NCBI RefSeq assembly: GCF_025318105.1
Contig: NZ_JAOANI010000014.1
Coordinates: 372,001-436,000, forward strand
DNA from: Venatoribacter pacificus
GTDB taxonomy: Bacteria; Pseudomonadota; Gammaproteobacteria; Pseudomonadales; Oceanobacteraceae
Length of the DNA: 64,000 bases
Direction of reading: 5' to 3'
Part shown: positions 50,886 through 58,862 of the stretch, piece after piece
How positions within the stretch are numbered: the stretch's first letter is position 1
How the letters are laid out: each line of letters begins with the position of its first letter
Made by a program: the position numbers and the translations under genes
Notes under the pieces: generated by a model
Told to the model about the DNA's origin: nothing
What the model saw: the letters and a program-made list of their open reading frames with translations, nothing else
Databases searched by the model: none

Positions 50886-52525
50886 GCCTTATTTCAGGCC
50901 CGGTGAGCCGGGCAAAAATCTGGAGCATTGCCGCCTCCGACTGCAGTGCCGGCGCCGGCAGTCAGGCCGATTTGACCATGGCGCGGGCGCTGGATACCGA
51001 TTGTGCCACGCTGATCTGCGCCATTACTGCGCAGAACAGTCAGGGCGTGCAGGCCGTTGAAGTGCTGTCGCGGGCGATGCTGGAACAGCAATGGCAGAGC
51101 CTGAAAGCCGACGGCTGGCCGCAGGCGATTAAAATCGGCTGGTTGCCACCGGGCAATCTGCTGCTGCCCTGGTTGCTGGAAAAACTGCAGGAATACGCAG
51201 GACCAGTCATCTGGGACCCGGTGCTGTCGGCATCGCAGGGCGGTTTACCTCAGGCGAACTGGCCGAAAGACGCATTACTGACGCTGTTACAGCGGGTTGA
51301 TCTACTGACGCCTAACCTGGCAGAAGCACAGGCGCTGCTGGCGTTATTGCAGCCGCAGGATAATGAATATGGCCAGCTGCTGACTGACTGCGGCGCAGCT
51401 GGACATCCACATCCAGCAGTAAATTCAACTGCAACCGCCGCCGCACTGCAGGCTTTGGGCGTTAAGCATCTGCTGATTACCGGCGGCGACAGCGCTCAGG
51501 CTGGCAGTGCGGAATCTGACGAATGGATTCAGGATGCGTTCTTTGCGGCTCCTCTGAATGCTTCTGCAGACGCTTTCGGTGATCAGCTACCCGGCCCGGA
51601 TTTATTGCGGGCGTTTGTATTCCGCCACCGGCGCTTACCGCTCAAGGCCCACGGCACCGGCTGTCATCTGGCCAGTGCCATTGCCTGCGGTCTGGCGCAG
51701 GGCCATACGCTGTACGATGCCCTGAGCAGAGCGGTGGCGGCGGTGCGTCTGGCAATCCGTTCAGCCAGTGAGCGCGCCAATGGTTACCACAATGCCTGGG
51801 CGCGCCCGCTGAGTGAGTCGGTGGCCGAAGATTGGCCGCAGGTCGTTCCTGTGCAACAGCGGACAACAGCTGTGCATTTTCCGCGCTTGCCGCAGCCTCT
51901 GGGGCTTTATGGGCTGGTGGATAATCTGCCGCATCTTAAACGTTTGCTGACGCTGGGCATCGACAGTCTGCAGTGGCGGGTGAAAAATCCCGCTGATGAC
52001 TACAAAGCGCAGACGGCGCAAGCCATCCGTTGTGCTGCAGAGGCCTCAGTGCCTTTGTTTATTAATGACGACTGGCAGCTGGCGCTGGAATTGGGCGCTT
52101 TTGGTGTGCATCTGGGGCAGGAAGATCTGCTAACAGCGGATCTGCAGGCGCTGGCCGAAGCGGGCATTGCACTGGGTATCAGTACCCACTGCGACTGGGA
52201 AATTGCCCGCGCACGCGGCGTTAACCCGTCGTATATCGCCTTTGGCCCGGTGTTTACACCACTGTCGAAGGTGTTGCGCTATACCCCGCTGGGGCTTGAG
52301 CAGCTGAACATCTGGGTGACGCGTTTTGCTGAGCCTATTGAAGGGCAGCGGCTGACCTGTATTGGCGGGATTACCGCAGCCAATGTGGCTCCGGTGGTGG
52401 CAACCGGTATCGGCTCGGTTGCCATTGTCACCGAGCTGGCGAACGACGCCGGGTTGCCGCAACGTCTGGCCGATTTGCGTAAGTGCATGCCAGCGCTTGA
52501 AATGCTCAGTTGCGACCCCATTTAA
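50882..52525 (+). CDS. thiDE: Fused HMP-P kinase / thiamine-phosphate synthase (ThiD-ThiE)
   Basis: The 547-residue fusion has an N-terminal ThiD ribokinase-fold domain (about 10-305; IAASDCSAGAGSQADL, DPVLSASQG, LITGGDS, and the anion hole KAHGTGCHLASAIA) and a C-terminal ThiE TIM barrel (about 330-540; LYGLVDN, SLQWRVKN, FINDDWQLALELGAFGVHLGQEDL, FGPVFTPLSK, IGGI). ThiD phosphorylates HMP-P and ThiE joins it to the thiazole phosphate, so fusion channels both. The last ten codons overlap a heat-shock promoter for htpG. Confidence 0.95.
   Translation: MSLISGPVSRAKIWSIAASDCSAGAGSQADLTMARALDTDCATLICAITAQNSQGVQAVEVLSRAMLEQQWQSLKADGWPQAIKIGWLPPGNLLLPWLLEKLQEYAGPVIWDPVLSASQGGLPQANWPKDALLTLLQRVDLLTPNLAEAQALLALLQPQDNEYGQLLTDCGAAGHPHPAVNSTATAAALQALGVKHLLITGGDSAQAGSAESDEWIQDAFFAAPLNASADAFGDQLPGPDLLRAFVFRHRRLPLKAHGTGCHLASAIACGLAQGHTLYDALSRAVAAVRLAIRSASERANGYHNAWARPLSESVAEDWPQVVPVQQRTTAVHFPRLPQPLGLYGLVDNLPHLKRLLTLGIDSLQWRVKNPADDYKAQTAQAIRCAAEASVPLFINDDWQLALELGAFGVHLGQEDLLTADLQALAEAGIALGISTHCDWEIARARGVNPSYIAFGPVFTPLSKVLRYTPLGLEQLNIWVTRFAEPIEGQRLTCIGGITAANVAPVVATGIGSVAIVTELANDAGLPQRLADLRKCMPALEMLSCDPI
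52496..52525 (+). promoter_or_regulatory. Near-perfect sigma32 promoter for htpG, inside the 3' end of thiDE
   Basis: CTTGAAA (52496-52502), 13 nt, then CCCCATTTAA (52516-52525) matches the sigma32 consensus (CTTGAAA...CCCCATnTA) at every position. It lies 40 bases before the htpG ATG. The elements overlap the final thiDE codons and its TAA stop, so the protein end CLEMLSCDPI-type residues are constrained by the promoter. Confidence 0.93.
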
Positions 52526-52565
52526 ACAACACTGTTTTTTATGGCGCGTTGTAAAGGAGACGAAC

Positions 52566-54467
52566 ATGACCGCAGCCAGCAAAGAAACCTTGGGTTTTAA
52601 AACCGAAGTTAAACAACTGCTGCATTTGATGATTCACTCTTTGTATTCCAACAAAGAGATTTTTCTGCGTGAGTTGATTTCCAACGCTTCAGACGCCTGC
52701 GACAAGCTGCGTTTTGAAGCTCTGCAGAACGATGCTCTGTTTGAAGGAAACGCAGAGTTGGGTGTGCACATCGATTTCGATACAGAAGCCCGTACTCTGA
52801 CCATCGAAGATAATGGTATCGGTATGAACCGTGAAGAGGTGATCAATCACCTCGGCACCATTGCCAAATCCGGCACCGCAGAATTTCTCAGCAAACTGAG
52901 CGGTGATCAGAAGAAAGATTCGCAACTGATTGGCCAGTTCGGGGTTGGTTTTTATTCGGCCTTTATCGTTGCCGACAAAGTGACCGTAGAAACCCGCCGT
53001 GCCGGTGATGATGCCGCCGATGGTGTGTGCTGGGAATCGGCCGGTGAGGGTGAATTCACTCTGGAAAGCATCGACAAAGCCAATCGTGGTACCCGCATTA
53101 CTCTGCATCTGAAAGAAGACGATGGTGAATTTGCTGACAGTTTCCGTCTGCGTTCGCTGATTAAAAAATATTCAGACCATATTGCTGTGCCGGTGTATCT
53201 GCCCCAGGAAGTCAGTGAAGATGACGCTGATGGTGAGAATAAACAGATTCCGGAAGCGGTTAACCAGGCCAAAGCGCTGTGGACGCGCAGCAAATCCGAT
53301 CTGAGCGACGACGAATATAAAGAGTTTTACAAGCACGTTTCACACGACTGGAATGACCCGCTGCTGTGGTTGCACAACCGTGTGGAAGGCAAACTGGATT
53401 ACACCAGCCTGCTGTATATTCCGGCCAAAGCGCCGTTCGATATCTGGAACCGCGAAGCGACCCGTGGTCTGAAGCTGTATGTGCAGCGCGTGTTTATTAT
53501 GGACGACGCTGAGCAGTTCCTGCCGTTGTACCTGCGTTTTGTCAAAGGTGTGCTGGATTCCAATGATCTGTCGCTGAACGTGTCACGAGAAATTTTGCAG
53601 AAAGACAAACAGGTCGACAGCCTGCGCAGCGCCCTGGTGAAACGTGTGCTGGACTCGCTGGATAAACTGGCGAAAAACGAGCCGGAAAAATACCAGAGCT
53701 TCTGGGACGAATTTGGTGATGTGCTGAAAGAAGGTCCGGCGGAAGATTTCGCTAACCGTGAAAAAATCGCCAAACTGTTCCGCTTTGCCACCACCAAGAG
53801 TGACAGTGCGGTACAGAATGTGGGTCTGGAAGACTACATTGCGCGCATGCGTGAAGGTCAGAAAAAGATTTACTACATCACCGGCGACAACTATGCCGCG
53901 GTATCCAGCAGCCCGCACCTGGAATATTTCCGCACCAAAGGGGTTGAAGTTCTGCTGCTGACCGATCGCGTTGACGAATGGATGGTCGGTCACCTGACGG
54001 ATTTCGATGGTAAAGTCTTCCAGGATGTCACCAAAGGTGAACTGGATCTGGATGAACTGGCCGATGCGGAAGAAAAAGAACAGCAAAAAGCGCTGGAAGA
54101 AACCCATAAAGATCTGGTTGAACGCGTGCAGAAGGCGTTGGATGGTGACGTTAAAAACGTCCGTGTCAGTTCCCGTCTGACCGATTCACCGGCTTGTCTG
54201 GTGGTGGGCCAATACGATATGGGTGGCCATATGCGTCGTCTGATGGAAGCTGCAGGGCAGGCGGTTCCTGAGCCTGAAACTGCGTTGGAAATTAATCCGT
54301 CGCACCCGCTGATCCAGCGTCTTGACAGTGAGCAGGACGACAGCCGTTTTGCTGAGCTGGCGCAGGTTATTTATGCGCAGGCACAGTTGGCGGAAGGCAG
54401 CCAGTTAAAGCAGCCGGCAGAATATGTCGCCCGTCTGAACAAACTGTTGCTTGATCTGATGCGTTAA
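52566..54467 (+). CDS. htpG: HtpG, bacterial Hsp90 chaperone
   Basis: HtpG is the ATP-dependent Hsp90 dimer of bacteria. The 633-residue product (624 in E. coli) shows the GHKL ATPase elements RELISNASDACDKLRFEAL, IEDNGIGMNREEVINHLG, and IGQFGVGFYSAFIVAD, the middle domain (FDIWNREATRGLKLYVQRVFIMDD) and the C-terminal dimerisation domain. AAAGGAGAC lies before ATG 52566. Earlier frames run through thiDE and are rejected. Regulation by sigma32 is directly suggested by the promoter upstream. Confidence 0.98.
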   Translation: MTAASKETLGFKTEVKQLLHLMIHSLYSNKEIFLRELISNASDACDKLRFEALQNDALFEGNAELGVHIDFDTEARTLTIEDNGIGMNREEVINHLGTIAKSGTAEFLSKLSGDQKKDSQLIGQFGVGFYSAFIVADKVTVETRRAGDDAADGVCWESAGEGEFTLESIDKANRGTRITLHLKEDDGEFADSFRLRSLIKKYSDHIAVPVYLPQEVSEDDADGENKQIPEAVNQAKALWTRSKSDLSDDEYKEFYKHVSHDWNDPLLWLHNRVEGKLDYTSLLYIPAKAPFDIWNREATRGLKLYVQRVFIMDDAEQFLPLYLRFVKGVLDSNDLSLNVSREILQKDKQVDSLRSALVKRVLDSLDKLAKNEPEKYQSFWDEFGDVLKEGPAEDFANREKIAKLFRFATTKSDSAVQNVGLEDYIARMREGQKKIYYITGDNYAAVSSSPHLEYFRTKGVEVLLLTDRVDEWMVGHLTDFDGKVFQDVTKGELDLDELADAEEKEQQKALEETHKDLVERVQKALDGDVKNVRVSSRLTDSPACLVVGQYDMGGHMRRLMEAAGQAVPEPETALEINPSHPLIQRLDSEQDDSRFAELAQVIYAQAQLAEGSQLKQPAEYVARLNKLLLDLMR

Positions 54468-54492
54468 CAGCGACTTTTACTGGTCATAGTGT

Positions 54493-54552
54493 CTGTTAAT
54501 CCGTGTTAACAGGCTCTGGTTGCGGCGGCCGTGGTTTAACCACTGCCGCCGC
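54493..54552. repeat. Two hairpins after htpG
   Basis: CTGTTAA (54493-54499) pairs with TTAACAG (54506-54512). A second, longer one runs GCGGCGGC (54522-54529), GTGGTT (54531-54536), AACCAC (54538-54543), GCCGCCGC (54545-54552): a 14-15-bp stem with one mismatch and almost no loop. There is no T-run. They probably end or protect the htpG transcript. Confidence 0.6.
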
Positions 54553-54672
54553 ACTGCTATTATGCCGGCAAATAAAAATCAGCTGCTGTCTGTTGCTCTC
54601 TGATTATCGGGAGAACAGTGACGGATTATCCGCTCAGCAGCCGATGTTGTGATCTGATCATTGGGGAAAAAT

Positions 54673-55245
54673 ATGAAAACGTTGCGTTTGGCCGCTCAGG
54701 GATTTCTGACTGCTGGTGCTCTGGTTTTACCGACGCTGGCGCAAGCCGGAGGCTCGCTGGATATCAGCCTGGCCGATGATGTCGCCCGCGTTGCTTACGA
54801 TGCCACTCAGATGGGTTCTGGTCTGCACATTAATCTGGCTGCTCTGCATCATGAGGATGACGGTGATATGGTGTCTGCCGGTCTGCATGTGGTGGATGTA
54901 CGCCCATCAAGCAGCCATCTGTATATTGGTGTTGGCGCAAAATTGTTTGCCTTCACCACCGATGATTATGATGGTGCAGCGATGGGTGTGGGTGGCTTTT
55001 TCCGCTACAGCTTTCCGGCAGCTCCGGATGTCGGACTTGCTGGCTATGCTTATTACGCACCGCCGGTGGTGTCCTTCGGCGATGCTGAAAATATGATCAA
55101 CAGCGATATCCGTTTGCAGTTCAGTCTGCTGCCTACGGCGCGTATTTATGCGGGTTATCGCTATAACACCATTCGTATCGAAGATATTAATGACCGCTAC
55201 AAATTGGGCGATGGTGCTCACTTCGGTCTGACCATCGATTTTTAA
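54673..55245 (+). CDS. YfaZ-family outer-membrane protein
   Basis: The 190-residue product has a signal peptide ending LAQAG and a series of beta strands with Gly/aromatic alternation (SHLYIGVGAKLFAFTTDDY, AGYAYYAPPVVSFGDAENM, ARIYAGYRYNTIRIED), ending GLTIDF with the terminal Phe of barrels. The pattern is that of YfaZ. GGGGA at 54663-54667 serves the ATG at 54673. Function is unknown. Confidence 0.82.
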   Translation: MKTLRLAAQGFLTAGALVLPTLAQAGGSLDISLADDVARVAYDATQMGSGLHINLAALHHEDDGDMVSAGLHVVDVRPSSSHLYIGVGAKLFAFTTDDYDGAAMGVGGFFRYSFPAAPDVGLAGYAYYAPPVVSFGDAENMINSDIRLQFSLLPTARIYAGYRYNTIRIEDINDRYKLGDGAHFGLTIDF

Positions 55246-55278
55246 TCGGATTCTTGTTTTTCAGCCCGGGTAAGCGCT

Positions 55279-55758
55279 ATGTCCCAGTGGATCGGTTTTA
55301 CCAATCAGAAACTCTACCAATGCCGTCTGCTGTTAGCACAGCTGGCCGATGTACAGCCGGCGCCGCCGGTATTACAACAGGCGCTGGAAGAGAGTGCTTT
55401 GTATCAACTGCGTGACGCCTGGTTGTCTTATCTGGCTGAGCTGGGCGATATGGTGGCGTATCGCCAGCCGGTGCGTTCGTTAGCGGAGTTGCTGCAGCAT
55501 GCGCCAATGACGACTGGCGAAATGCGTGAACTGCAACAGTTGGCGGATGATGGCTTTTCCTGGCTGGCGCAGATGCTGGCCGCTGCCGACGCACAGACCC
55601 GGCCAGCCGGTCTTAATCAGCCAGCGCAGGTGGTACAGACAATGGATGCGCCGGTTAAAATTGCACTGGTCGCAACACCTGAGTCTCCGGTAGCCGGTTG
55701 GCTGCTCGATCTGACCCGGCTGATCGACGGCCAGCGTGCTAATCGTCAGGAAAGTTGA
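55279..55758 (+). CDS. Small conserved helical protein, DUF6586-like
   Basis: The 159-residue, mostly helical protein (LYQCRLLLAQLADVQ, YQLRDAWLSYLAELGDMVAY, LLQHAPMTTGEMRELQQLADDGFSWL) resembles a protein found beside sulA-lexA in pseudomonads. It has no catalytic motif I can name and no signal peptide. Its place next to the lexA region seems conserved. Function unknown. Confidence 0.7.
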   Translation: MSQWIGFTNQKLYQCRLLLAQLADVQPAPPVLQQALEESALYQLRDAWLSYLAELGDMVAYRQPVRSLAELLQHAPMTTGEMRELQQLADDGFSWLAQMLAAADAQTRPAGLNQPAQVVQTMDAPVKIALVATPESPVAGWLLDLTRLIDGQRANRQES

Positions 55759-55777
55759 GGCGCGACTCTGCCTGTTT

Positions 55778-55817
55778 ACACAGAACCGTTTACTTTTTAT
55801 TACTAACGGTTCTGTGT
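55778..55817. repeat. 13-bp perfect inverted repeat with 14-base loop
   Basis: ACACAGAACCGTT (55778-55790) and AACGGTTCTGTGT (55805-55817) are exact reverse complements. No T-run follows on either strand, so it may be an operator or an unusual terminator between the two small genes. Confidence 0.7.
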
Positions 55818-55879
55818 GTCTGCCAAGCTATTGAAAAGATCCTGTGATACACTCCCGCGCCCAGTTTTGAGAGGCGGTT

Positions 55880-56131
55880 ATGGCGCGCTTTTTTGAAATC
55901 GTAGAACTTTCCAATGGCGACATCGCCCTGCGTCGTGCCGACGATCAGGACAGCGATGCGCTGGTGTGTATTCATTTTTCCGAGGATGCCAAGGCCAGCC
56001 TGCAGGCACATCATATGGATGTTGCGCGGGTGATGCTGGAAGCGGGAGTGCGCAAAGTGGGCGAACTCTCCGGCATGGAAGTCGAACGCGAAGATTTTGA
56101 TACGCCGGAATATCAGCAGCGTCTGCACTGA
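55880..56131 (+). CDS. Small conserved protein of the lexA neighbourhood
   Basis: This 83-residue protein (MARFFEIVELSNGDIALRR, VCIHFSEDAKASLQAHHMDVARVMLEAG) resembles a short conserved hypothetical encoded near lexA in pseudomonads. Acidic C-terminus; no known domain. GAGAGGCGG precedes its ATG. It is convergent with sulA across a long perfect hairpin. Confidence 0.75.
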   Translation: MARFFEIVELSNGDIALRRADDQDSDALVCIHFSEDAKASLQAHHMDVARVMLEAGVRKVGELSGMEVEREDFDTPEYQQRLH

Positions 56132-56178
56132 ACGCTGTTTAATCCGGTTGGCAGACTGATGCATGTTTGTCATCCGTC

Positions 56179-56233
56179 TGAAGCAGACATAAAAAAGCCC
56201 TGATAATCTCAGGGCTTTTTTATGTCTGCTTCA
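56179..56233. terminator. 25-bp perfect palindromic bidirectional terminator
   Basis: Bases 56179-56203 and 56209-56233 are perfect reverse complements around a five-base loop (TAATC). The inner part is GCCCTGA/TCAGGGC flanked by A6 and T6, the outer part GAAGCAGACAT/ATGTCTGCTTC. It ends both the small gene (+) and sulA (-). Confidence 0.93.
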
Positions 56234-56254
56234 TGTTGTTAAAGGGGATACCGC

Positions 56255-56701
56255 TCAGGGGCGACGCTGAATCAGCACCAGATGACTGCCACTCTGGTCG
56301 GCCTGCTGGCGGATAACCTGGCGTTCGCGGCTGCTCAGTTCTCCCTGCCATTCAACAATCATATGGCTGTTGCCGGCGGCGAGTACTTTGCTGCACAGCG
56401 CCAGCTGGGTATCGTTACACAGGTCGAGATGAATCACCGGTGAATGTTGCAGGCCCATGCTTTCCAGCCAGCTCTTATTCATTGGACGATGCGGGCTGAG
56501 CCACATCAGCCAGCGTTTATGTGCGTTGCACTGTGCCAGCATCGGCAGCAGGTGCATTGGTTGAATTGCGCCCCCTTCACTGACGATAACTTCCGTCAGG
56601 CTGCCGCGCAGCGCATTGCCTGCGGTTGGCGTTAATCTGCCTGGACGCTGGCTGCTGAGTGACAAACCGGCTTCTTCCATTCCGAGTAATAACTGACGCA
56701 T
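56255..56701 (-). CDS. sulA: SulA-like SOS cell-division inhibitor
   Basis: The 148-residue product resembles SulA: the strand-helix ITEVIVSEGGAIQPMHLLPMLAQ region, RWLMWLSPHRPMNKSWLESMGL and a C-terminal HLVLIQRR. SulA binds FtsZ to pause division during SOS. Start ATG 56701 follows GGGGTG; a GTG three codons earlier is less likely. It lies 32 bases after lexA and probably shares its transcript; a weak LexA-like half box (CTGT-N8-ACTG, 56718-56733) sits in the gap. Confidence 0.85.
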   Translation of the reverse strand: MRQLLLGMEEAGLSLSSQRPGRLTPTAGNALRGSLTEVIVSEGGAIQPMHLLPMLAQCNAHKRWLMWLSPHRPMNKSWLESMGLQHSPVIHLDLCNDTQLALCSKVLAAGNSHMIVEWQGELSSRERQVIRQQADQSGSHLVLIQRRP

Positions 56702-56733
56702 AACAATCACCCCGAACCTGTGAACAATTACTG

Positions 56734-57333
56734 TTAGCTACGGCGTACGACGCCGACGTATAAACCTTCAACGGCAAATTCCGTTTCCCGTAAATCAACT
56801 TCAATCGGCTTAAAGTCGTCATTTTCCGGGTGCAGAATCACCTGATTACGCTTCTTCTCGTAGCGCTTAACCGTGACTTCGTTATCGACGCGGGCAACGA
56901 TAATTTCGCCATTACGGGCGGTTTCGGCTTTGTGTACGGCAATATAGTCGCCGTCGAGAATGCCGATGTTTTTCATGCTGTCGCCCTGAACTTCGAGCAG
57001 GAAATCTGCAGAAGGGCGAAAGAAGCTGGGCGGAATTTCGCAATAATCGGCGATGTGTTCCTGCGCGAGAATAGGCTCACCGGCGGCTACACGACCAACA
57101 ATGGGCAGCCCCGGATTGTGTTCTTCAACAATGCGCAGACCACGGGATGCGCCAGGCATGATTTCGATCGCACCTTTGCGGGCCAGTGCTTTTAAATGTT
57201 CTTCGGCGGCGTTAGGCGATTTAAAGCCCAGTTCGGCGGCGATTTCGGCGCGGGTGGGCGGAAATCCCGTATCTTCCAGAGAGGAACGGATGAAATCCAG
57301 TACCTGCTGTTGTCGTGCCGTGAGCTTGATCAT
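56734..57333 (-). CDS. lexA: LexA SOS repressor
   Basis: LexA represses SOS genes and self-cleaves with RecA after DNA damage. The 199 residues have the winged helix (residues 1-70; TRAEIAAELGFKSPNAAEEHL), the A84-G85 cleavage bond in GRVAAGEP, the nucleophile S119 in QGDSMKN and the general base K156 in TVKRYEKK, all at E. coli positions. Two LexA boxes lie in its promoter, indicating autoregulation. Confidence 0.98.
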   Translation of the reverse strand: MIKLTARQQQVLDFIRSSLEDTGFPPTRAEIAAELGFKSPNAAEEHLKALARKGAIEIMPGASRGLRIVEEHNPGLPIVGRVAAGEPILAQEHIADYCEIPPSFFRPSADFLLEVQGDSMKNIGILDGDYIAVHKAETARNGEIIVARVDNEVTVKRYEKKRNQVILHPENDDFKPIEVDLRETEFAVEGLYVGVVRRS

Positions 57334-57347
57334 GATGCTTATCCAGT

Positions 57348-57363
57348 CTGTTGATCCATACAG
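57348..57363 (-). promoter_or_regulatory. LexA (SOS) box 1
   Basis: CTGT-TGATCCAT-ACAG is a perfect CTGT-N8-ACAG operator 15 bases upstream of the lexA start. Confidence 0.92.
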
Positions 57364-57367
57364 TATG

Positions 57368-57383
57368 GTGTAAATGTATACAG
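57368..57383 (-). promoter_or_regulatory. LexA (SOS) box 2
   Basis: Read on the minus strand, CTGT-ATACATTT-ACAC differs from CTGT-N8-ACAG at one base. Its centre is 20 bp from box 1, two helical turns, as in other double-box lexA promoters. Confidence 0.85.
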
Positions 57384-57527
57384 TATTTTATCCAGTGTAA
57401 ACCCCTGTTCTTTGCTGTCTGTTTATTCCTCTGTTGCAGCCATATTTGATTCTGTATGCGGGTGGCAGGGTGGCGGTATCAGGCTTTTAGCCTTTGGCCT
57501 TATATGGGGTTGCCTAAATCTCGTTTT

Positions 57528-57552
57528 AAACGTATGTTTGAAACAGTTGTTT
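57528..57552 (+). promoter_or_regulatory. Two adjacent PsrA-like operators
   Basis: AAAC-GTAT-GTTT (57528-57539) and AAAC-AGTT-GTTT (57541-57552) both fit the PsrA motif (C/G)AAAC-N2-4-GTTT(G/C) in its core, 13 bp apart, about 60 bases before psrA. Autoregulation by PsrA is the natural reading. Confidence 0.7.
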
Positions 57553-57609
57553 TGTACTGTCGGCGATGGCAATAAAGCCGCGACAGCGTGATAGGGCAGA
57601 TGCAGGGTT

Positions 57610-58254
57610 ATGGCACAGAAAGATACGGTAAAAAGTATCCTGAATGCGGCAGAGGAGTTGTTTTCGGAGCGCGGCTTCGCCGAAACCTCATTGCGGAATA
57701 TCACCACCAAGGCGGGTGTGAATCTGGCGGCAGTGAATTATCACTTTGGCTCAAAGAAATCGTTAATTCAGGCGGTGTTTGCGCGCTTTCTGACGCCGTT
57801 TTGTGAAGATCTTGAACAGGAACTGGATGCTGTTCAGGCGCAGTTGGATGGCCATGTGCCGCAGCTACCTGGTTTATTGATGCTGCTATCGCAGACGGCG
57901 CTGCGTGCCGGGCATGACAGTCCGCGTCGCCTGGGCATTTTTATGCGTCTGCTGGGGCTGGCGTATACCCAGGGGCAGGGTCACTTACGGCGCTTTTTGC
58001 AGAAAGAGTATGGTCCGGTGTTCAAAACCTTTATGCGCCTGGTCACGGCGGCGACGCCAGAGCTGTCGGATGAAGATCGTTTCTGGCGCATTCACTTTAT
58101 GTTGGGCGCGACGGTGTTTACCTTATCCGGTGCCGATTCGCTGACGGCGATGGCCGAACACGATCTGGGTAAGGGATCGGATATTGCGCAGGTTGTTGAT
58201 AAATTGATACCTTTCCTCGCATCCGGTCTTAACGCTCCGCATCAGGCTGGCTGA
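57610..58254 (+). CDS. psrA: TetR-family regulator PsrA
   Basis: The 214-residue product has the TetR motif RGFAETSLRNITTKAGVNL followed by AAVNYHFGSKKSLIQAVFARF, nearly matching P. aeruginosa PsrA, a long-chain fatty-acid-responsive regulator of beta-oxidation and rpoS. It is divergent from lexA, as in pseudomonads, with PsrA-like operators ahead of it. The effector and regulon here are inferred from the family. Confidence 0.9.
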   Translation: MAQKDTVKSILNAAEELFSERGFAETSLRNITTKAGVNLAAVNYHFGSKKSLIQAVFARFLTPFCEDLEQELDAVQAQLDGHVPQLPGLLMLLSQTALRAGHDSPRRLGIFMRLLGLAYTQGQGHLRRFLQKEYGPVFKTFMRLVTAATPELSDEDRFWRIHFMLGATVFTLSGADSLTAMAEHDLGKGSDIAQVVDKLIPFLASGLNAPHQAG

Positions 58255-58304
58255 GCGGAGCCGGGATTCCCGTTTTCCGCTTTATTTACCAACAGGCCTT
58301 TGTT

Positions 58305-58862
58305 ATGGCGCCAATGGCTGCGCAAACACATTCTTCGCAACCCGCTACTGAGACATCCCTGATCGAAGTGTCTATTGCCGATCAGGTCTTGCGTGTTTCC
58401 AGTGCCGGTATCTGCCATCTTTATCCGGTTTCCACGGCGCTTAATGGTGCCGGCGAGCAGGAGAACTCAGGCTGCACTCCCCGAGGCTGGCATCGTATCC
58501 GTGCCTGTATTGGCGGTGCACAGCCGTTAAATACGGTATTTGTTGGCCGCCGCCCCACCGGAGAACAATATTCACCGGAGCTGGCAGCCGCACATCCGCA
58601 GCGTGACTGGATTCTCAGCCGCATTCTTTGGTTGCAGGGGCAGGAAGTGGGGGTTAATCGTCTGGGGAAAGTCGATTCGATGCGCCGCTATATCTACATA
58701 CATGGCACCCCCGATTCTGAGCCGATGGGCCAGCCTTTGTCCCATGGATGTATCCGAATGCGCAATGCCGATATTGCAGAACTATTTGATCTGGTCAGCG
58801 CCGGAACGCCGGTATGGATTCAGGAACACAGCTTTTCGAGGATTCCATGCCGCAATCTGTAA
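58305..58862 (+). CDS. L,D-transpeptidase (YkuD domain)
   Basis: The 185-residue protein contains the YkuD catalytic motif YIYIHGTPDSEPMGQPLSHG followed by CIRM, with the nucleophile cysteine in SHGCIRM. Such enzymes crosslink peptidoglycan or attach lipoprotein. No signal peptide is evident from this start, which is unusual for a periplasmic enzyme; some homologues are also leaderless. Its end overlaps nagZ by 16 bases. Confidence 0.9.
   Translation: MAPMAAQTHSSQPATETSLIEVSIADQVLRVSSAGICHLYPVSTALNGAGEQENSGCTPRGWHRIRACIGGAQPLNTVFVGRRPTGEQYSPELAAAHPQRDWILSRILWLQGQEVGVNRLGKVDSMRRYIYIHGTPDSEPMGQPLSHGCIRMRNADIAELFDLVSAGTPVWIQEHSFSRIPCRNL

Noticed and set aside
52362..52565. 68-codon upstream extension of htpG
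   Set aside because: It lies in another frame over thiDE and precedes the heat-shock promoter and the AAAGGAG site; the product normally starts at MTAASKETLGF.
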